Positions 25,198 to 35,505 are shown, counted from the stretch's first letter. The stretch: DNA of 64,000 nt from Massilistercora timonensis (GCF_900312975.1 NZ_LT990039.1:186001-250000); one strand, 5' to 3'. The notes: generated by a model from the sequence alone, not told the origin. Numbers and translations are program-made.

Positions 25198-25854
25198 TTA
25201 TTTACAGAGAGCCGCGATAGCCGCGGTCACTTCCGGGATGGTCATATCCGAGCTGTCAATGAGCACCGCGTCATCCGCCTGGCGAAGGGGTGCTGTCTCA
25301 CGGGTCATATCCCGCTCATCCCGCTCCCGGATATCCGCTTTGATCTCTTCCAGGTCGCAGGGAACTCCCTTTTCCTGAAGCTCATCGTAACGTCTTCTGG
25401 CCCGGGTCTCAACACTGGCGGTGAGGAACACCTTCACATCCGCTTCCGGGAGCACACAGGTCCCAATGTCCCTGCCGTCCATTACCACATCTTCTTCCTG
25501 CGCCAACCCTCTCTGAAGATCCAGGAGCTTAGCCCGCACTTCCGGGAGGGCGGAGCTTTTGGAAGCCATGTTTCCTACCGCTTCCTCCCTAAGTCTTCCG
25601 GTCACATTGACCCCGTTGAGATAAACCTGCTGGATCCCTTCCTCATACCGGATCTTCACCTCTGCCTGACCCACAGCCTGGATGATCTTATCTGTATCCT
25701 CCGCCTGGATCCCCTGATCCAGGAAATGTACTGCCAGCGCCCGGTACATAGCGCCTGTATCTACGTAGATAAATCCCTTCTCCTTTGCCACCAGTTTGGC
25801 GATAGTACTTTTCCCGGCCCCGGCCGGTCCGTCGATTGCCACTTGATATCCCAT
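25198..25854 (-). CDS. cmk: Cytidylate kinase
   Basis: Cmk phosphorylates CMP and dCMP using ATP. The 218-residue protein has the P-loop DGPAGAGKSTIAKLVA at residues 8-23, VDTGAMYRALA, the CMP-binding RLREEAVGNMASKSSALPEVR, and MDGRDIGTCVLPEADVKVFLTAS. It leads the cmk-ispH-rpsA unit, a cluster that is conserved in Clostridia. The ribosome site is GGAGG. Confidence 0.97.
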   Translation of the reverse strand: MGYQVAIDGPAGAGKSTIAKLVAKEKGFIYVDTGAMYRALAVHFLDQGIQAEDTDKIIQAVGQAEVKIRYEEGIQQVYLNGVNVTGRLREEAVGNMASKSSALPEVRAKLLDLQRGLAQEEDVVMDGRDIGTCVLPEADVKVFLTASVETRARRRYDELQEKGVPCDLEEIKADIRERDERDMTRETAPLRQADDAVLIDSSDMTIPEVTAAIAALCK

Positions 25855-25880
25855 GCGTATCCTCCCTTTTATACAGACGA

Positions 25881-25904
25881 AAAGACCCTGATGTCAGGGT
25901 CTTT
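25881..25904. terminator. Hairpin between the FNT gene and cmk
   Basis: Perfect inverted repeat AAAGACCCTGA / TCAGGGTCTTT with two bases in the loop; on the minus strand it is followed by TCGTC, on the plus strand by CGC. It could end the glycine/one-carbon transcript, but the candidate cmk promoter lies upstream of it, so it would also sit in the cmk leader. Confidence 0.6.
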
Positions 25905-25929
25905 CGCTTGCTTTCTGACTTCTTGTACC

Positions 25930-25958
25930 AGTATAGCCCAAATTCTTCCTGGATACAA
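25930..25958 (-). promoter_or_regulatory. Candidate promoter of cmk-ispH-rpsA
   Basis: Minus strand: -35 TTGTAT (25953-25958), 17-base spacer, -10 TATACT (25930-25935). Start expected near 25923, upstream of the hairpin at 25881-25904. Confidence 0.55.
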
Positions 25959-25966
25959 GATACAAT

Positions 25967-26581
25967 TTATGGCTGCACCCGCTTAAGCGCAGGGATCAGC
26001 ATACCTCCCAGGCTGTTCCCCAGGGTCATGACAAGAAGATATCCAAAGGTCTTCGCCGACCATACCCCTGCCAGGGAGAAATAAAACATATTGGCGATAC
26101 AGTGTTCGAACCCGCACAGGATAAATACGCTGACACAGAAGATCAGGATCAGCGGATTCTCTTTGCTCTTAAATCCGTCCACCGCCACGTACATCAGGAT
26201 CCCACAGAAAACCGCCAGGATCAGAATACTGAAAGGATCGTCCCCCAGCTTGGTCTGGCAGATTCCCTGGACCCGCTCCTTTAAGCCGCCACCGACCCGG
26301 GTCTGCAGGATAAGGGCCGCTCCTGCGGCCGTCCCCAGAAAATTCCCGATCCAGGTGGCAAGAAGAAGCATGAGATAGGGCGCCGGCTTCTCCTGCTCCA
26401 CCAGATATCCCACTTTGCCGGTATACAGATAGAGTCCGTTCAGCACGATGGCATAGAGTCCCACCGCGAAGAGCACACTTCCCACTACCGGCTGCTCCAC
26501 AGACAGATAGACAGTCCCGCCGATGGAGATTGCCAGTCCTGCGCCAATGCCCTGAAGGCAGATCATCATCATTCGTTTCAT
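25967..26581 (-). CDS. Formate/nitrite transporter family protein
   Basis: Six hydrophobic helices in 204 residues and the FNT signature GFEHCIANMFYFSLAG (with the pore histidine of GFEH) near residue 160 place this in the formate/nitrite channel family. FNT pentamers let formate, nitrite or hydrosulfide cross the membrane. It is last in the glycine/one-carbon unit, 10 bases after folD, so formate is the likely substrate. The start at 26581 has GTAGGAG seven bases upstream; the frame extends 16 codons further, back into folD. At 204 residues it is shorter than FocA (~285), mainly at the N-terminus, as in a shorter Firmicutes subgroup. Confidence 0.85.
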   Translation of the reverse strand: MKRMMMICLQGIGAGLAISIGGTVYLSVEQPVVGSVLFAVGLYAIVLNGLYLYTGKVGYLVEQEKPAPYLMLLLATWIGNFLGTAAGAALILQTRVGGGLKERVQGICQTKLGDDPFSILILAVFCGILMYVAVDGFKSKENPLILIFCVSVFILCGFEHCIANMFYFSLAGVWSAKTFGYLLVMTLGNSLGGMLIPALKRVQP

Positions 26582-26591
26582 CCTAATTCTC

Positions 26592-27446
26592 CTACTTTCT
26601 TTGCAGATATCCGGCGCTGCGGAGCACATGGGAGGCCAGCACTGAGGTGGTCACGCTCCCCACGCCCTTTGGCACCGGGGTGATGGAATCTGCTTTTTCT
26701 TTTGCCTCTTCAAAATCCACGTCTCCACAGAGATTCCCAGCTTCGTCCACATTGATCCCCACATCCACTACAACAGCGCCTTCGCCCACCATATCTCCGG
26801 TGATCATCTTGGGCTTTCCTGCTGCCGCCACCAGGATCTGCGCCTCCCGGCAGGTACCTGCAAGATCCGTTGTACGGGTATGACAGATGGTGACAGTGGC
26901 GTTACGCTTCAGAAGCAGCATGGCCGCCGGCTTCCCGATCACCATACTCCGTCCTACCACCACTGCCCGTTTCCCTTTTGGATCGATGCCGCAGGCATCC
27001 AGCATGGTCATCACAGCCTCCGCCGTACAGGGAGCAAATCCAGTTTCATCCCCCGCGAAGATCTTCGCCATGTTCACCGGACTCATGCAGTCCACATCCT
27101 TCCGGGGATCTATGAGGGCCTTAAGTGGTTCTTCCGTAAGATGACCCGGAAGGGGCCGGAAGACAAGGATCCCGTGGATGGCCGGATCCTGGTTGATCTC
27201 CCGGAAGGTTTCCTCCAGCTTCTCCTGGGAAATATCTTCCGGAAGTTCCACTACCTGGCACCGGATGCCCACCAGTTCCATCCGCTTTTTCGCGCCCCGC
27301 TCATAGCTTAAGTCGTCCGGCCGCGCTCCTACCCGCAGGATACAAAGCGTGGGTTCCACGCCCTGGCTTTTTAGTTCCTCGGTCTGACGGATCAGGTCTT
27401 CCTTCATGGACTTTGCCACGTCTGTTCCCATCATGACTGTACTCAT
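26592..27446 (-). CDS. folD: Methylenetetrahydrofolate dehydrogenase/cyclohydrolase
   Basis: FolD interconverts 5,10-methylene-THF, methenyl-THF and 10-formyl-THF. The 284-residue protein contains the catalytic lysine region SYERGAKKRMELVGI (about residue 50), the PG-rich signature GILVFRPLPGHL, the CMSPVN segment, and the Rossmann motif VVGRSMVIGKPAAMLLL, ending in PVPKGVGSVTTSVLASHVL. With fhs and fchA it forms the methyl-branch folate steps used by acetogens and glycine users. Confidence 0.96.
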   Translation of the reverse strand: MSTVMMGTDVAKSMKEDLIRQTEELKSQGVEPTLCILRVGARPDDLSYERGAKKRMELVGIRCQVVELPEDISQEKLEETFREINQDPAIHGILVFRPLPGHLTEEPLKALIDPRKDVDCMSPVNMAKIFAGDETGFAPCTAEAVMTMLDACGIDPKGKRAVVVGRSMVIGKPAAMLLLKRNATVTICHTRTTDLAGTCREAQILVAAAGKPKMITGDMVGEGAVVVDVGINVDEAGNLCGDVDFEEAKEKADSITPVPKGVGSVTTSVLASHVLRSAGYLQRK

Positions 27447-27467
27447 TACTTTCTCTCCTTTTTACGG

Positions 27468-28100
27468 TCACTGCTGCCGGAGCTGTTCCAGCACTTTCTG
27501 GTAAATCTGCTCCTTCTTCCGGCCGCCTTCTTCGATCAGCCGGTCCGCCTGCCGGTCCAGCGCCTCCGCCTTCTCCCGGTCCTTCATCATCCCGGTGTTG
27601 ATAAATACATTGAGAGAAGCGCCCTCCAGCGCGGCCTGGGCAAACAGGATACCCACGCCTACATCACTCAACGCCAGCCGGCTCCCTTTCTCACCCAGAA
27701 GCTCCAGTTCCTCCATCACTTCAGCAATGGTCTCCATGATCTCCAGGGGAACCAGACTGGCCTCATAAAGAGCTGTCTCCATGACCGCCTCCTTGTGTGC
27801 TTTTTGCTCTGGCGTCTCCTTGGGAAGGCCATAGGCTTTGGCAAGGGGCTCAAAGGCTTCGGCATCTGCGTCTGTCAGACGGATCAGTTCCTTCTGAAGC
27901 CCTCTCAAATGCTCCAGGCTTTCTTTGATCTCCTCTTCCACCCCGGCGTATTTCTTCTTCCCGATGGTGAGATTCGCCACCATCATGCCCAGGGCGCCGG
28001 CGAAAGCGCCCACCGTGGCGGAGGCTCCTCCCCCGCCCGGCACTGGCTCTTTGGAAGACAGCACATCGAGAAATTCCGTGGTTTTTTTCTCCAGCATCAT
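27468..28100 (-). CDS. fchA: Cyclodeaminase/cyclohydrolase family protein
   Basis: A 210-residue all-helical FTCD_C/FchA family protein: the start TTEFLDVLSSKEPVPGGGGASATVGAFAGALG is the typical folate-binding helix and glycine loop. It may act as methenyl-THF cyclohydrolase (FchA) or formimino-THF cyclodeaminase. The placement between fhs and folD, and no histidine-degradation genes nearby, favours FchA. It would duplicate the cyclohydrolase activity of FolD. Confidence 0.9.
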   Translation of the reverse strand: MMLEKKTTEFLDVLSSKEPVPGGGGASATVGAFAGALGMMVANLTIGKKKYAGVEEEIKESLEHLRGLQKELIRLTDADAEAFEPLAKAYGLPKETPEQKAHKEAVMETALYEASLVPLEIMETIAEVMEELELLGEKGSRLALSDVGVGILFAQAALEGASLNVFINTGMMKDREKAEALDRQADRLIEEGGRKKEQIYQKVLEQLRQQ

Positions 28101-28113
28101 GATCCCGGTCCTC

Positions 28114-29793
28114 CTAGAACAGTCCGGAGATCACGCCGTTGGCATCCACATCGATCTTCTCAGCCGCCGGCACTTTGGGAAGTCCCGGCATCTTCATAAT
28201 ATCTCCGGTAAGGGCGACCAGGAATCCAGCTCCTGAGGAAGCGGTGATATCCCGGATGGTGATCCGAAATCCCGTAGGACGGCCCAGCTTCTTGGCGTCG
28301 TCCGTCAGGGAGTATTGGTTCTTGGCCATACAGATGGGCAGTCCGCCCAGCCCGATCTCTTCCAGAGTCTTGATCTCCTTGTTGGCCTTAGGTGTGTAAT
28401 CCACTCCGTCCGCCCCGTAGATCTTGGTGGCAATGGCCTCGATCTTCTCCTTGATGGACAGATTCAGATCATAGGCGTATTCCATGTGGCTGTCCTCCTC
28501 GCAGAGACGGAACAGCTCTTTGGCCAGCTCTTCTCCTCCTTCTCCGCCTTTGGCCCATACCTGGGACAAGGCCACGTTGACGCCCAGCTCTTTACATTTC
28601 TCCCGCACAAATTCGATCTCCGCCTCTGTGTCTGTAGGGAACTGGTTGATGGCTACCACTGCGGGGAGATGATATACCTGGGTAATATTTTCCACATGCT
28701 TCAGAAGATTGGGGATTCCCTTCTCCAGCGCCTCCAGGTTCTCCTCCTGCAGGTCGGTCTTGGGAACGCCGCCGTTGTATTTCAGGGCCTTAATGGTGGC
28801 CACGATCACAACTGCGTTTGGTTTCAGGCCTGCCATCCGACACTTGATGTCCAGGAATTTCTCTGCCCCCAGATCCGCGCCGAATCCTGCCTCTGTCACC
28901 ATGTAATCCGCCAGTTTCAGTCCCATCTTGGTGGCGATCACACTGTTGCAGCCGTGGGCGATATTGGCAAAAGGTCCGCCGTGAACAAAGGCGGGAGTGC
29001 CTTCCAGGGTCTGGACCAGATTAGGCTTCAAAGCATCTTTCAAAAGTGCTGCTACCGCGCCTTCTGCATGCAGGTCGCCGGCAGTCACCGGTTTGCCGGA
29101 ACGGGAGTATCCCACGATGATCCTGGCCACCCGCTCCTTCAGATCCAGAACGTCGCTTGCCAGGCAGAACACTGCCATGATCTCGGAGGCCACGGTGATA
29201 TCGAAACCGTCCTGACGGGTCACGCCGTCCGCCTTGGCTCCCAGGCCGTCCACGATGCTGCGGAGCTGCCGGTCATTCATATCCACGCACCGCCGCCAGG
29301 TTACCCGGTTGGTGTCGATATCCAGGGCGTTTCCCTGATGGATGTGATTGTCCAGCATGGCCGCGATCAGGTTATTAGCCGCGCCGATGGCATGCAGATC
29401 GCCAGTGAAATGCAGGTTGATGTCCTCCATGGGGACCACTTGTGCGTAGCCGCCGCCGGCAGCGCCGCCCTTCACGCCGAATACCGGTCCAAGGGAGGGC
29501 TCTCTTAAGGCCACCATGGTCTTCCTGCCAAGCCGGTTCATGGCGTCTGCCACACCGATGGTAGTGGTGGTCTTGCCTTCTCCTGCCGGAGTCGGGTTGA
29601 TGGCGGTCACCAGGATCAGTTTGGCATCCGGACGGGACTCCAGCTCATCCTTATAATACCGGTAGTCGATCTTGGCTTTGTATCTGCCGTAGTTCTCCAC
29701 ATAATCCTCCGGGATCCCCAGGCTGTCCGCGATCTCCCGGATCTCCTTCATCTTGGCTTCCTGCGCGATCTCAATGTCACTTTTAAATCCCAT
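28114..29793 (-). CDS. fhs: Formate-tetrahydrofolate ligase
   Basis: Fhs links formate, THF and ATP to 10-formyl-THF, or runs backward to make ATP. The 559-residue protein has [18 protein letters not shown] at its start, the P-loop [13 protein letters not shown] near residue 65, the [23 protein letters not shown] block and the C-terminal [21 protein letters not shown] start it at 29793 where GGAGGAG precedes the ATG and homology begins; the ATG seven codons upstream is an alternative. It is downstream of lpd, within the glycine cleavage unit. Confidence 0.97.
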   Translation of the reverse strand: MGFKSDIEIAQEAKMKEIREIADSLGIPEDYVENYGRYKAKIDYRYYKDELESRPDAKLILVTAINPTPAGEGKTTTTIGVADAMNRLGRKTMVALREPSLGPVFGVKGGAAGGGYAQVVPMEDINLHFTGDLHAIGAANNLIAAMLDNHIHQGNALDIDTNRVTWRRCVDMNDRQLRSIVDGLGAKADGVTRQDGFDITVASEIMAVFCLASDVLDLKERVARIIVGYSRSGKPVTAGDLHAEGAVAALLKDALKPNLVQTLEGTPAFVHGGPFANIAHGCNSVIATKMGLKLADYMVTEAGFGADLGAEKFLDIKCRMAGLKPNAVVIVATIKALKYNGGVPKTDLQEENLEALEKGIPNLLKHVENITQVYHLPAVVAINQFPTDTEAEIEFVREKCKELGVNVALSQVWAKGGEGGEELAKELFRLCEEDSHMEYAYDLNLSIKEKIEAIATKIYGADGVDYTPKANKEIKTLEEIGLGGLPICMAKNQYSLTDDAKKLGRPTGFRITIRDITASSGAGFLVALTGDIMKMPGLPKVPAAEKIDVDANGVISGLF

Positions 29794-29824
29794 TGCTTTC
29801 TCCTCCTCACTCAATCTCCTGTCA

Positions 29825-31231
29825 TCATCGTTTCCTGCGGGGCATCACATGGACAGCTCCGCCTTCCAGTTCCTCCAGGGCCTCGCCTATGCCTTCGTTG
29901 TAGGTGGGATGGGCCCGCATCCCACGAAGCAGCTGCTTTGCGGTCAGCCCGTTGGCAACCGCCGTCGCCAGCTCGCCGATCATATCAGTGGCCCGGGCGC
30001 ACATCATCTGAGCTCCCAGGATCACGCCCGACTCCTCTGCTGCCAGGATCTTCACGAATCCCCGCTCTTCTCTGGAGATCAGGCTCTTCCCATTGGCGCT
30101 CATAATGAACTTGCCCACACGAACAGGGATCCCCTGCTCTTTGGCGGCCTCTTCTGTCAGTCCCACCGAGGCGATCTCCGGATCGGTGTAGACACAGGAG
30201 GGAACCACGGAAAGGTCCACAGAGGCGCTCTTTCCTGCCAGATATTCCGCCACCACAGTTCCCTGGGCGCTGGCAGTGTGGGCCAGCTGCATGCCGAAGA
30301 TCAGGTCGCCGATGGCATAGACTCCGGGGATGCTGGTCTCAAACTTCTCATCCACCAGCACCCGACCCCGCTCCATGTCCGGCAGGGCGTCTTCTGCGAA
30401 GAGTCCATCTGTATTGGGCACTCTTCCCACCGCGCAGAGCACGTACCGGGCGGATACCTCCTGCTCTTTTTCCTTCTCTGTGAACCTTAGGACATAGCGG
30501 CCGTCTTCCTCTGCCACCTCCTGCACCGATGCAGAGGTGTGGATGTCAACGCCCCGCTTTTTTAAGATCATCTTCAGGTTCTGTGAGATCTCCTTGTCCA
30601 GATTGGGCACCAATCTGGGCAAAGCCTCCAGGATGGTCACTTTCGTCCCAAGGCCCGCGAACGCGGTGGCAAATTCCACGCTGATCACCCCGCCGCCGAT
30701 GATAGCCAGGCTCTCCGGGCATTCCTGGAGACGAAATAATCCGTCGCTGGTGAGCACTCCCGGAAGATCCATCCCCGGGATGGGCAGAAGCAGCGGTTTG
30801 GATCCGGCCGCCAGGATGATATGGTCCGCGGCATACACTTCTTCCTTCTCCTCCGTGGTGACCCGCACCTTCTTCCCGGCAAGCAGCGTCCCCTTCCCGG
30901 CAAGGCGGTCCACGCCGTTCCCTGCAAGAAGCTGCTCCACACCCTGCACCAGGGCGTCGGTGGTCTCTTCTTTGTAAGCCAGGATCTTCCCGTAATCAAA
31001 AGAAACCCTTCCGGTCTCCACGCCAAACTGGTCTGCCTCCCGGGCGGACCGATAGGTTTCGGCCGCGTGGATCATAGCCTTGGCCGGGATGCACCCCCGG
31101 TTCAGGCAGGTTCCTCCTGCCCGGTCTTCTTCCACCACCGCCACATGAAGTCCCAGCTTTGCCGCCCGGATGGCCGCCACATAGCCGCCCGGTCCGGCGC
31201 CGATCACCATCACATCATAGTGTTGTCCCAT
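29825..31231 (-). CDS. lpdA: Dihydrolipoyl dehydrogenase (glycine cleavage L protein)
   Basis: This flavoprotein reoxidises the dihydrolipoyl arm of GcvH with NAD+. In 468 residues it has the FAD motif [19 protein letters not shown], the redox disulfide [15 protein letters not shown] (near 41-55), the NAD motif [20 protein letters not shown] and the C-terminal HAHPTYNE-like block, here [17 protein letters not shown], supplying the active histidine and glutamate. No lipoyl domain is fused at the N-terminus. Context with gcv genes assigns it to glycine cleavage rather than pyruvate dehydrogenase. Confidence 0.95.
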   Translation of the reverse strand: MGQHYDVMVIGAGPGGYVAAIRAAKLGLHVAVVEEDRAGGTCLNRGCIPAKAMIHAAETYRSAREADQFGVETGRVSFDYGKILAYKEETTDALVQGVEQLLAGNGVDRLAGKGTLLAGKKVRVTTEEKEEVYAADHIILAAGSKPLLLPIPGMDLPGVLTSDGLFRLQECPESLAIIGGGVISVEFATAFAGLGTKVTILEALPRLVPNLDKEISQNLKMILKKRGVDIHTSASVQEVAEEDGRYVLRFTEKEKEQEVSARYVLCAVGRVPNTDGLFAEDALPDMERGRVLVDEKFETSIPGVYAIGDLIFGMQLAHTASAQGTVVAEYLAGKSASVDLSVVPSCVYTDPEIASVGLTEEAAKEQGIPVRVGKFIMSANGKSLISREERGFVKILAAEESGVILGAQMMCARATDMIGELATAVANGLTAKQLLRGMRAHPTYNEGIGEALEELEGGAVHVMPRRKR

Positions 31232-31249
31232 CTTTTCCCTTTCTCTTCT

Positions 31250-32248
31250 CTACAGCTCCATGCTGCCGAACCAATCTTGCAGATCCTGCAGCATAGTGGT
31301 TTCCTCCCGGCTGCTCCCGGGGATCTCTCCCATGGCAGCCAAAAGATCGTCTCTATTATAACACACTCCGGTCAGAGAGTCTTCTATAATTTCCATCAAA
31401 CCTGGTTTCAGGGAATCAGAATAGATCTTAAGTGCCTCAATCCGGCCTCCCTGGATCTGAAACCAAAGTTCCATCCCTCCCCAGGAGAACCGCTTCGACG
31501 CCTGGTATTGAAACTGGATCCGTTTCCCGTAGAGCCAGTCCCAGGAAGCATATTTCTCCTGTTTTTCTGCCAGCCCGTTCAGATCCAGGTCCTCCTTTGA
31601 GATCCGTTTGGCCTCCAGACCATATACCTCTTCCAGGGCGGATACCAGAGCATTCTTTAACTCCTCCACCGTAAGGTCCGGCTTGAACTCCCTTAAGTTC
31701 ACCACCCGGGATCTCACCGAGGCCACTCCTTTTGACTCCAGCTTTTCTTTGGACACGGTAAGATATCGGGTCAGGCTGTCTTTGTCCACATCCACCATCA
31801 GGGTGCCGTGGTGATACCAGGTATCCCCCTGCTCATAGAAGGCATTTCCGGAAAATTTCTTCCCTTCCGCCAGAAGATCGTTGCGCCCCGACTTCTCCGC
31901 CGGGATCCCAAGCCTTCGCAGCGCCCGCAGGATCACCTCCAGCTGCCGGGGAATATAATAATCCTCTTTTCCAACCACAAAGGTAAAGTTAAGATTCCCC
32001 AGGTCATGGAAGACCGCACCCCCGCCGGAAAGGCGGCGGGCCAGTTTCCCGCCCGCCTGCTTAAGTTCTTCCGTCCGGCACTCGGCCCAGGCGTTCTGAT
32101 TCCGCCCGATCACCACCGTCTTCTGGTTCTGCCACAGATAGAGGATACATACACCCCTCCCGCAGAATTCCAGGAGCAGTTCCTCCAGCGCCAGGTTCGC
32201 ATAAGGATCAAAGGAATCACTCTCCAGGAAGAACAGTTTCCCGATCAT
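31250..32248 (-). CDS. lplA: Lipoate-protein ligase A
   Basis: LplA activates lipoate with ATP and attaches it to lysine, here most likely of GcvH. The 332-residue protein has the lipoyl-AMP binding motif RRLSGGGAVFHDLGNLNFTF near residue 70, GRNDLLAEGKKFSGNAFYE near 130 with the key lysine, and a C-terminal accessory domain from about 245. Its ATG overlaps the gcvPB stop (ATGA), implying coupled translation. Confidence 0.93.
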   Translation of the reverse strand: MIGKLFFLESDSFDPYANLALEELLLEFCGRGVCILYLWQNQKTVVIGRNQNAWAECRTEELKQAGGKLARRLSGGGAVFHDLGNLNFTFVVGKEDYYIPRQLEVILRALRRLGIPAEKSGRNDLLAEGKKFSGNAFYEQGDTWYHHGTLMVDVDKDSLTRYLTVSKEKLESKGVASVRSRVVNLREFKPDLTVEELKNALVSALEEVYGLEAKRISKEDLDLNGLAEKQEKYASWDWLYGKRIQFQYQASKRFSWGGMELWFQIQGGRIEALKIYSDSLKPGLMEIIEDSLTGVCYNRDDLLAAMGEIPGSSREETTMLQDLQDWFGSMEL

Positions 32249-33702
32249 AGCTGTCCCTCTTCCCCGGAAGCGGCTTCAAAATCATACCGCAGCACCGGAT
32301 GTCTGGCTGCGTTCACCTCGTCCAGCCGGGTCACCGGTGTGGTCACCGGAGCCTGATGGAGCTTCTCCGGCTCCGTCTTCGCCAACTCATAGAGCTCCCG
32401 GAACACCTGAATGGCGTCATCCAGGGTCTCCCTGGATTCTGTCTCAGTAGGCTCCGCCATCAGCGCTTCCTCCACGATCAGCGGGAAGTACATGGTGGGC
32501 GGATGGATGCCCCGGTCCAGAAGTCCCTTGGCAATATCCATGGCCGAGATCTCCGTCTCCTTCTTCAGCTCCTTCAGACTCATAACAAATTCATGCATAC
32601 AGATCTTGTCATAGGCCATGGGATAGAGATCCTTTAATCCGTGCATCAGATAGTTGGCGTTGAGCACCGCGTTCTGGCTGGCCTCCCGGACGCCTTCTCT
32701 TCCCAGAGTCAGGATGTAAGTAAGCGCCCGCACCACCACCAGGAAATTCCCGTAGAAATCCTTCATCTCTCCAATGCTTTTCTCTTCCTTCAAGATAGAA
32801 TAGCCCTTCTCATCTTTCTTTACCCGGATAGACGGCAGGAAGGGAACCAGCATTTCCTTGCAGCCCACCGGGCCGCTTCCCGGACCTCCGCCTCCGTGGG
32901 GCGTGGAAAATGTTTTATGCAGGTTTAAGTGCACCACGTCAAATCCCATATCCCCCGGGCGCACCGTACCCATCACCGCGTTTAAGTTAGCGCCGTCATA
33001 GTAGCACAGCCCTCCGCACTCATGGACGATCCGGGTGATCTCCAGGATATTCTTGTCAAACAGTCCCACTGTGTTGGGATTGGTCAGCATAAGCCCCGCC
33101 ACTTCCTCTGTGGCCGCCTCTCTAAGCTTCTCAAGATCCACACAGCCATCCGGCCCGGAGGGAATGCTGACCACAGTAAATCCTGCCATCACTGCGCTGG
33201 CCGGGTTGGTCCCGTGGGCGGAGTCCGGGATCAGGATCTTCGTCCGCTTCTCATCTCCCCGGTTAAGATGGTAGGCCTTGATAAGAAGGAGGCCGGTAAA
33301 TTCCCCATGGGCTCCTGCTGCCGGCTGGAAGGTCATGGCGTCCATGCCGGTGATCTCGCAAAGATAGGTTTCCGCCGTCTTCAACGCTTCCAGACAGCCC
33401 TGCACTGTGTGAAGGGGCTGCAACGGATGAACGTCCCGGAATCCGGGGAGACCGGCCACCTCCTCATTGATCCTGGGATTATATTTCATGGTACAGGAAC
33501 CTAAGGGGTAGAACCCGTCGTTCACCCCGTGACATTTCTTCGCAAGTTCCGTATAATGCCGGCTCAGTTCCCCTTCCGAAAGTTCCGGCAGATGAAGCGG
33601 CCGCTCCCGTCTGTCTTTTTCTCCCGGATAAATAAGTTCCACATCGCAGGGGGGAAGGATGGAGCAATGTCTTCCCGGTCTGCTCTTTTCAAAGATCAAC
33701 AT
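32245..33702 (-). CDS. gcvPB: Glycine dehydrogenase subunit 2 (P protein beta half)
   Basis: GcvPB holds the PLP site of the two-part P protein, which decarboxylates glycine and transfers the aminomethyl group to GcvH. The 485-residue product has PLGSCTMKYNPR near residue 75, PAAGAHGEFTGLL, and the PLP lysine in HLNLHKTFSTPHGGGGPG (about 255-272). The start at 33702 has AGGAGG upstream; the frame extends 24 codons further into gcvPA. It overlaps gcvPA by seven bases. Confidence 0.96.
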   Translation of the reverse strand: MLIFEKSRPGRHCSILPPCDVELIYPGEKDRRERPLHLPELSEGELSRHYTELAKKCHGVNDGFYPLGSCTMKYNPRINEEVAGLPGFRDVHPLQPLHTVQGCLEALKTAETYLCEITGMDAMTFQPAAGAHGEFTGLLLIKAYHLNRGDEKRTKILIPDSAHGTNPASAVMAGFTVVSIPSGPDGCVDLEKLREAATEEVAGLMLTNPNTVGLFDKNILEITRIVHECGGLCYYDGANLNAVMGTVRPGDMGFDVVHLNLHKTFSTPHGGGGPGSGPVGCKEMLVPFLPSIRVKKDEKGYSILKEEKSIGEMKDFYGNFLVVVRALTYILTLGREGVREASQNAVLNANYLMHGLKDLYPMAYDKICMHEFVMSLKELKKETEISAMDIAKGLLDRGIHPPTMYFPLIVEEALMAEPTETESRETLDDAIQVFRELYELAKTEPEKLHQAPVTTPVTRLDEVNAARHPVLRYDFEAASGEEGQL

Positions 33703-35021
33703 CCTTCCTGCACCTCCTTTACGATCCGGACTGCCCGGTCCATCTCTTCTTTCGTATTCAGCTCCGTACAGCACCAGAGGATCCGTCTTCCATCCAGGGG
33801 ATAACCACCCAGGATGTCCCTTGCTTCCAGCGCTTCCAGGATACGGTCAGCCGGAAGATCCGACACCGTGACAAATTCATGGAAGAATTCCTGCTCCGGG
33901 TACTCCAGCGCCAATCCCGCTTCTGCAAGTCCTCCAGCCAGATAATGAGCCTTGGAGGTACACTGAAGTGCCGCACTGTGAAGCCCTTCGCTCCCCATAG
34001 TGGCAAGGTAGGTCCCCACAGCCAGAGCACACAGGGCCTGGTTGGAACAGATATTGCTGGAAGCCTTCTCCCGGCGGATGTGTTGTTCCCTTGCCTGCAG
34101 GGTCAGCACATATCCGGTCTTCCCATTCTCATCCACCGTCTGGCCTACGATCCTGCCCGGCAGTTTCCGCGTCATGGCGGCCACGCAGGTCATAAAGCCC
34201 AGATAGGGCCCGCCAAAAGCAAGGGGCAGACCAAGGGGCTGTCCTTCTCCTACGGCCACATCCGCGCCGTACTCCCGGGGCGTCTTTAACACCCCCAGGG
34301 AAATAGGGTTCACACCCATAATATATTTAGCCCCGGCCTCATGGGCGATCTCACCCATCTCCTCCGCCGGTTCCAGATTGCCGTAATAATTGGGATGCTG
34401 GATGTAGACACAGGCGGTCTCGCCATCCAGGTGCTCCTTAAGGAACTCTACATCCGTCACCCCGTCCTTCTCCGGGATCAGGGCAAGTTCCATCTCATTT
34501 CCAAAGCAGTAGGTCTTCACCGTCTCCAGCACTCCCGGCTGAACTGTAGCTGAGATCCACGCTTTCTTCCTCTTCCGCTCCCGGCACATGGCGATGGCTT
34601 CCGCCGCCGCGCTGGCTCCGTCGTAGACAGAGGCGTTGGAAGCGTCCATCCCTGTTAACTCACAGATCATGGTCTGATACTCGAAGATAGACTGTAAGAT
34701 CCCCTGGCTGATCTCCGCCTGGTAAGGAGTGTAAGCGGTCTGCAGATCTTCCTTGGAGATCACGTTCTTTACCATGGAAGGGATATAGTGCCGGTAAGCC
34801 CCGGCTCCCCGGAACACAGTGGCAAAGACATGGTCCCTGGCCGCCATCTCTTCCATGGCCCGCCGCACCTCCAGCTCGCTCTTTCCCTCCGGAAGATCCA
34901 GCATACCCTGGACCCGCACTTCTCCCGGGATATCCCGGAACAGATCCTCCATGGAGGTAAAACCCATCGCCTCCAGCATGGCCTGCTGCTCTTCTCTGGT
35001 TCCTGGTACATAACTGCCCAT
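33696..35021 (-). CDS. gcvPA: Glycine dehydrogenase subunit 1 (P protein alpha half)
   Basis: GcvPA is the N-terminal half of the split P protein and dimerises with GcvPB. It begins MGSYVPGTREEQQAMLEAMG, with FRGAGAYRHYIPSMV near residue 70, ISQGILQSIFEYQTMICELTGMDASNAS, and late SSNICSNQALCALAVGTYLATMG. The 441-residue length is standard. It lies between gcvH and gcvPB. Confidence 0.96.
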   Translation of the reverse strand: MGSYVPGTREEQQAMLEAMGFTSMEDLFRDIPGEVRVQGMLDLPEGKSELEVRRAMEEMAARDHVFATVFRGAGAYRHYIPSMVKNVISKEDLQTAYTPYQAEISQGILQSIFEYQTMICELTGMDASNASVYDGASAAAEAIAMCRERKRKKAWISATVQPGVLETVKTYCFGNEMELALIPEKDGVTDVEFLKEHLDGETACVYIQHPNYYGNLEPAEEMGEIAHEAGAKYIMGVNPISLGVLKTPREYGADVAVGEGQPLGLPLAFGGPYLGFMTCVAAMTRKLPGRIVGQTVDENGKTGYVLTLQAREQHIRREKASSNICSNQALCALAVGTYLATMGSEGLHSAALQCTSKAHYLAGGLAEAGLALEYPEQEFFHEFVTVSDLPADRILEALEARDILGGYPLDGRRILWCCTELNTKEEMDRAVRIVKEVQEGC

Positions 35022-35055
35022 GGGCAGATCACCACCTTTCTATTAGGCTCCCGGT

Positions 35056-35430
35056 CTACTGGTTCTCTACATATGCCTGATAGGCCGCTGCGTCCAGCAG
35101 CTCCTCCGTATCTGTGATTTCCTTCACCCTGACGAACCATGCGTCATAAGGCGCCTCATTGATGGCCTCCGGGGTGTCCAGAAGCTCCTCGTTGATCTCA
35201 CTGATCACGCCGGACACCGGTGAGTACACGTCTGATACCGCCTTGACAGACTCTACGTCTGCAAATGGCTCTCCCACCGTCACCTCGTCGCCCTCTTCCG
35301 GCAGATTGACAAACACCAGATCCCCAAGCTCGGACTGGGCGTAATCGGTAAGGCCGATCACCACTTCCTCTCCCTCTTCTTTTACCCACTCGTGGGATTT
35401 GGAATACTTCAACTCTTCTCTGAACTCCAT
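35056..35430 (-). CDS. gcvH: Glycine cleavage system H protein
   Basis: GcvH carries the lipoyl arm that shuttles the aminomethyl group between P, T and L proteins. The 124-residue protein has [29 protein letters not shown] at its start and the lipoylation site [17 protein letters not shown], lysine 63. I use the ATG at 35430, eight bases after AAAGGAG; the ATG two codons earlier is too close to it. It is second in the unit after gcvT. Confidence 0.97.
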   Translation of the reverse strand: MEFREELKYSKSHEWVKEEGEEVVIGLTDYAQSELGDLVFVNLPEEGDEVTVGEPFADVESVKAVSDVYSPVSGVISEINEELLDTPEAINEAPYDAWFVRVKEITDTEELLDAAAYQAYVENQ

Positions 35431-35505
35431 GACCATATCTCCTTTCGTTTTCTTTCATTTCTTTCTATTGTACAGACTTTCCTGTGTTTTTAAAAGCCTG
35501 TTTCT

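Noticed and set aside
28315-29508. Long plus-strand open frame opposite fhs
   Set aside because: It mirrors the strongly conserved fhs gene and its translation has no domain character.
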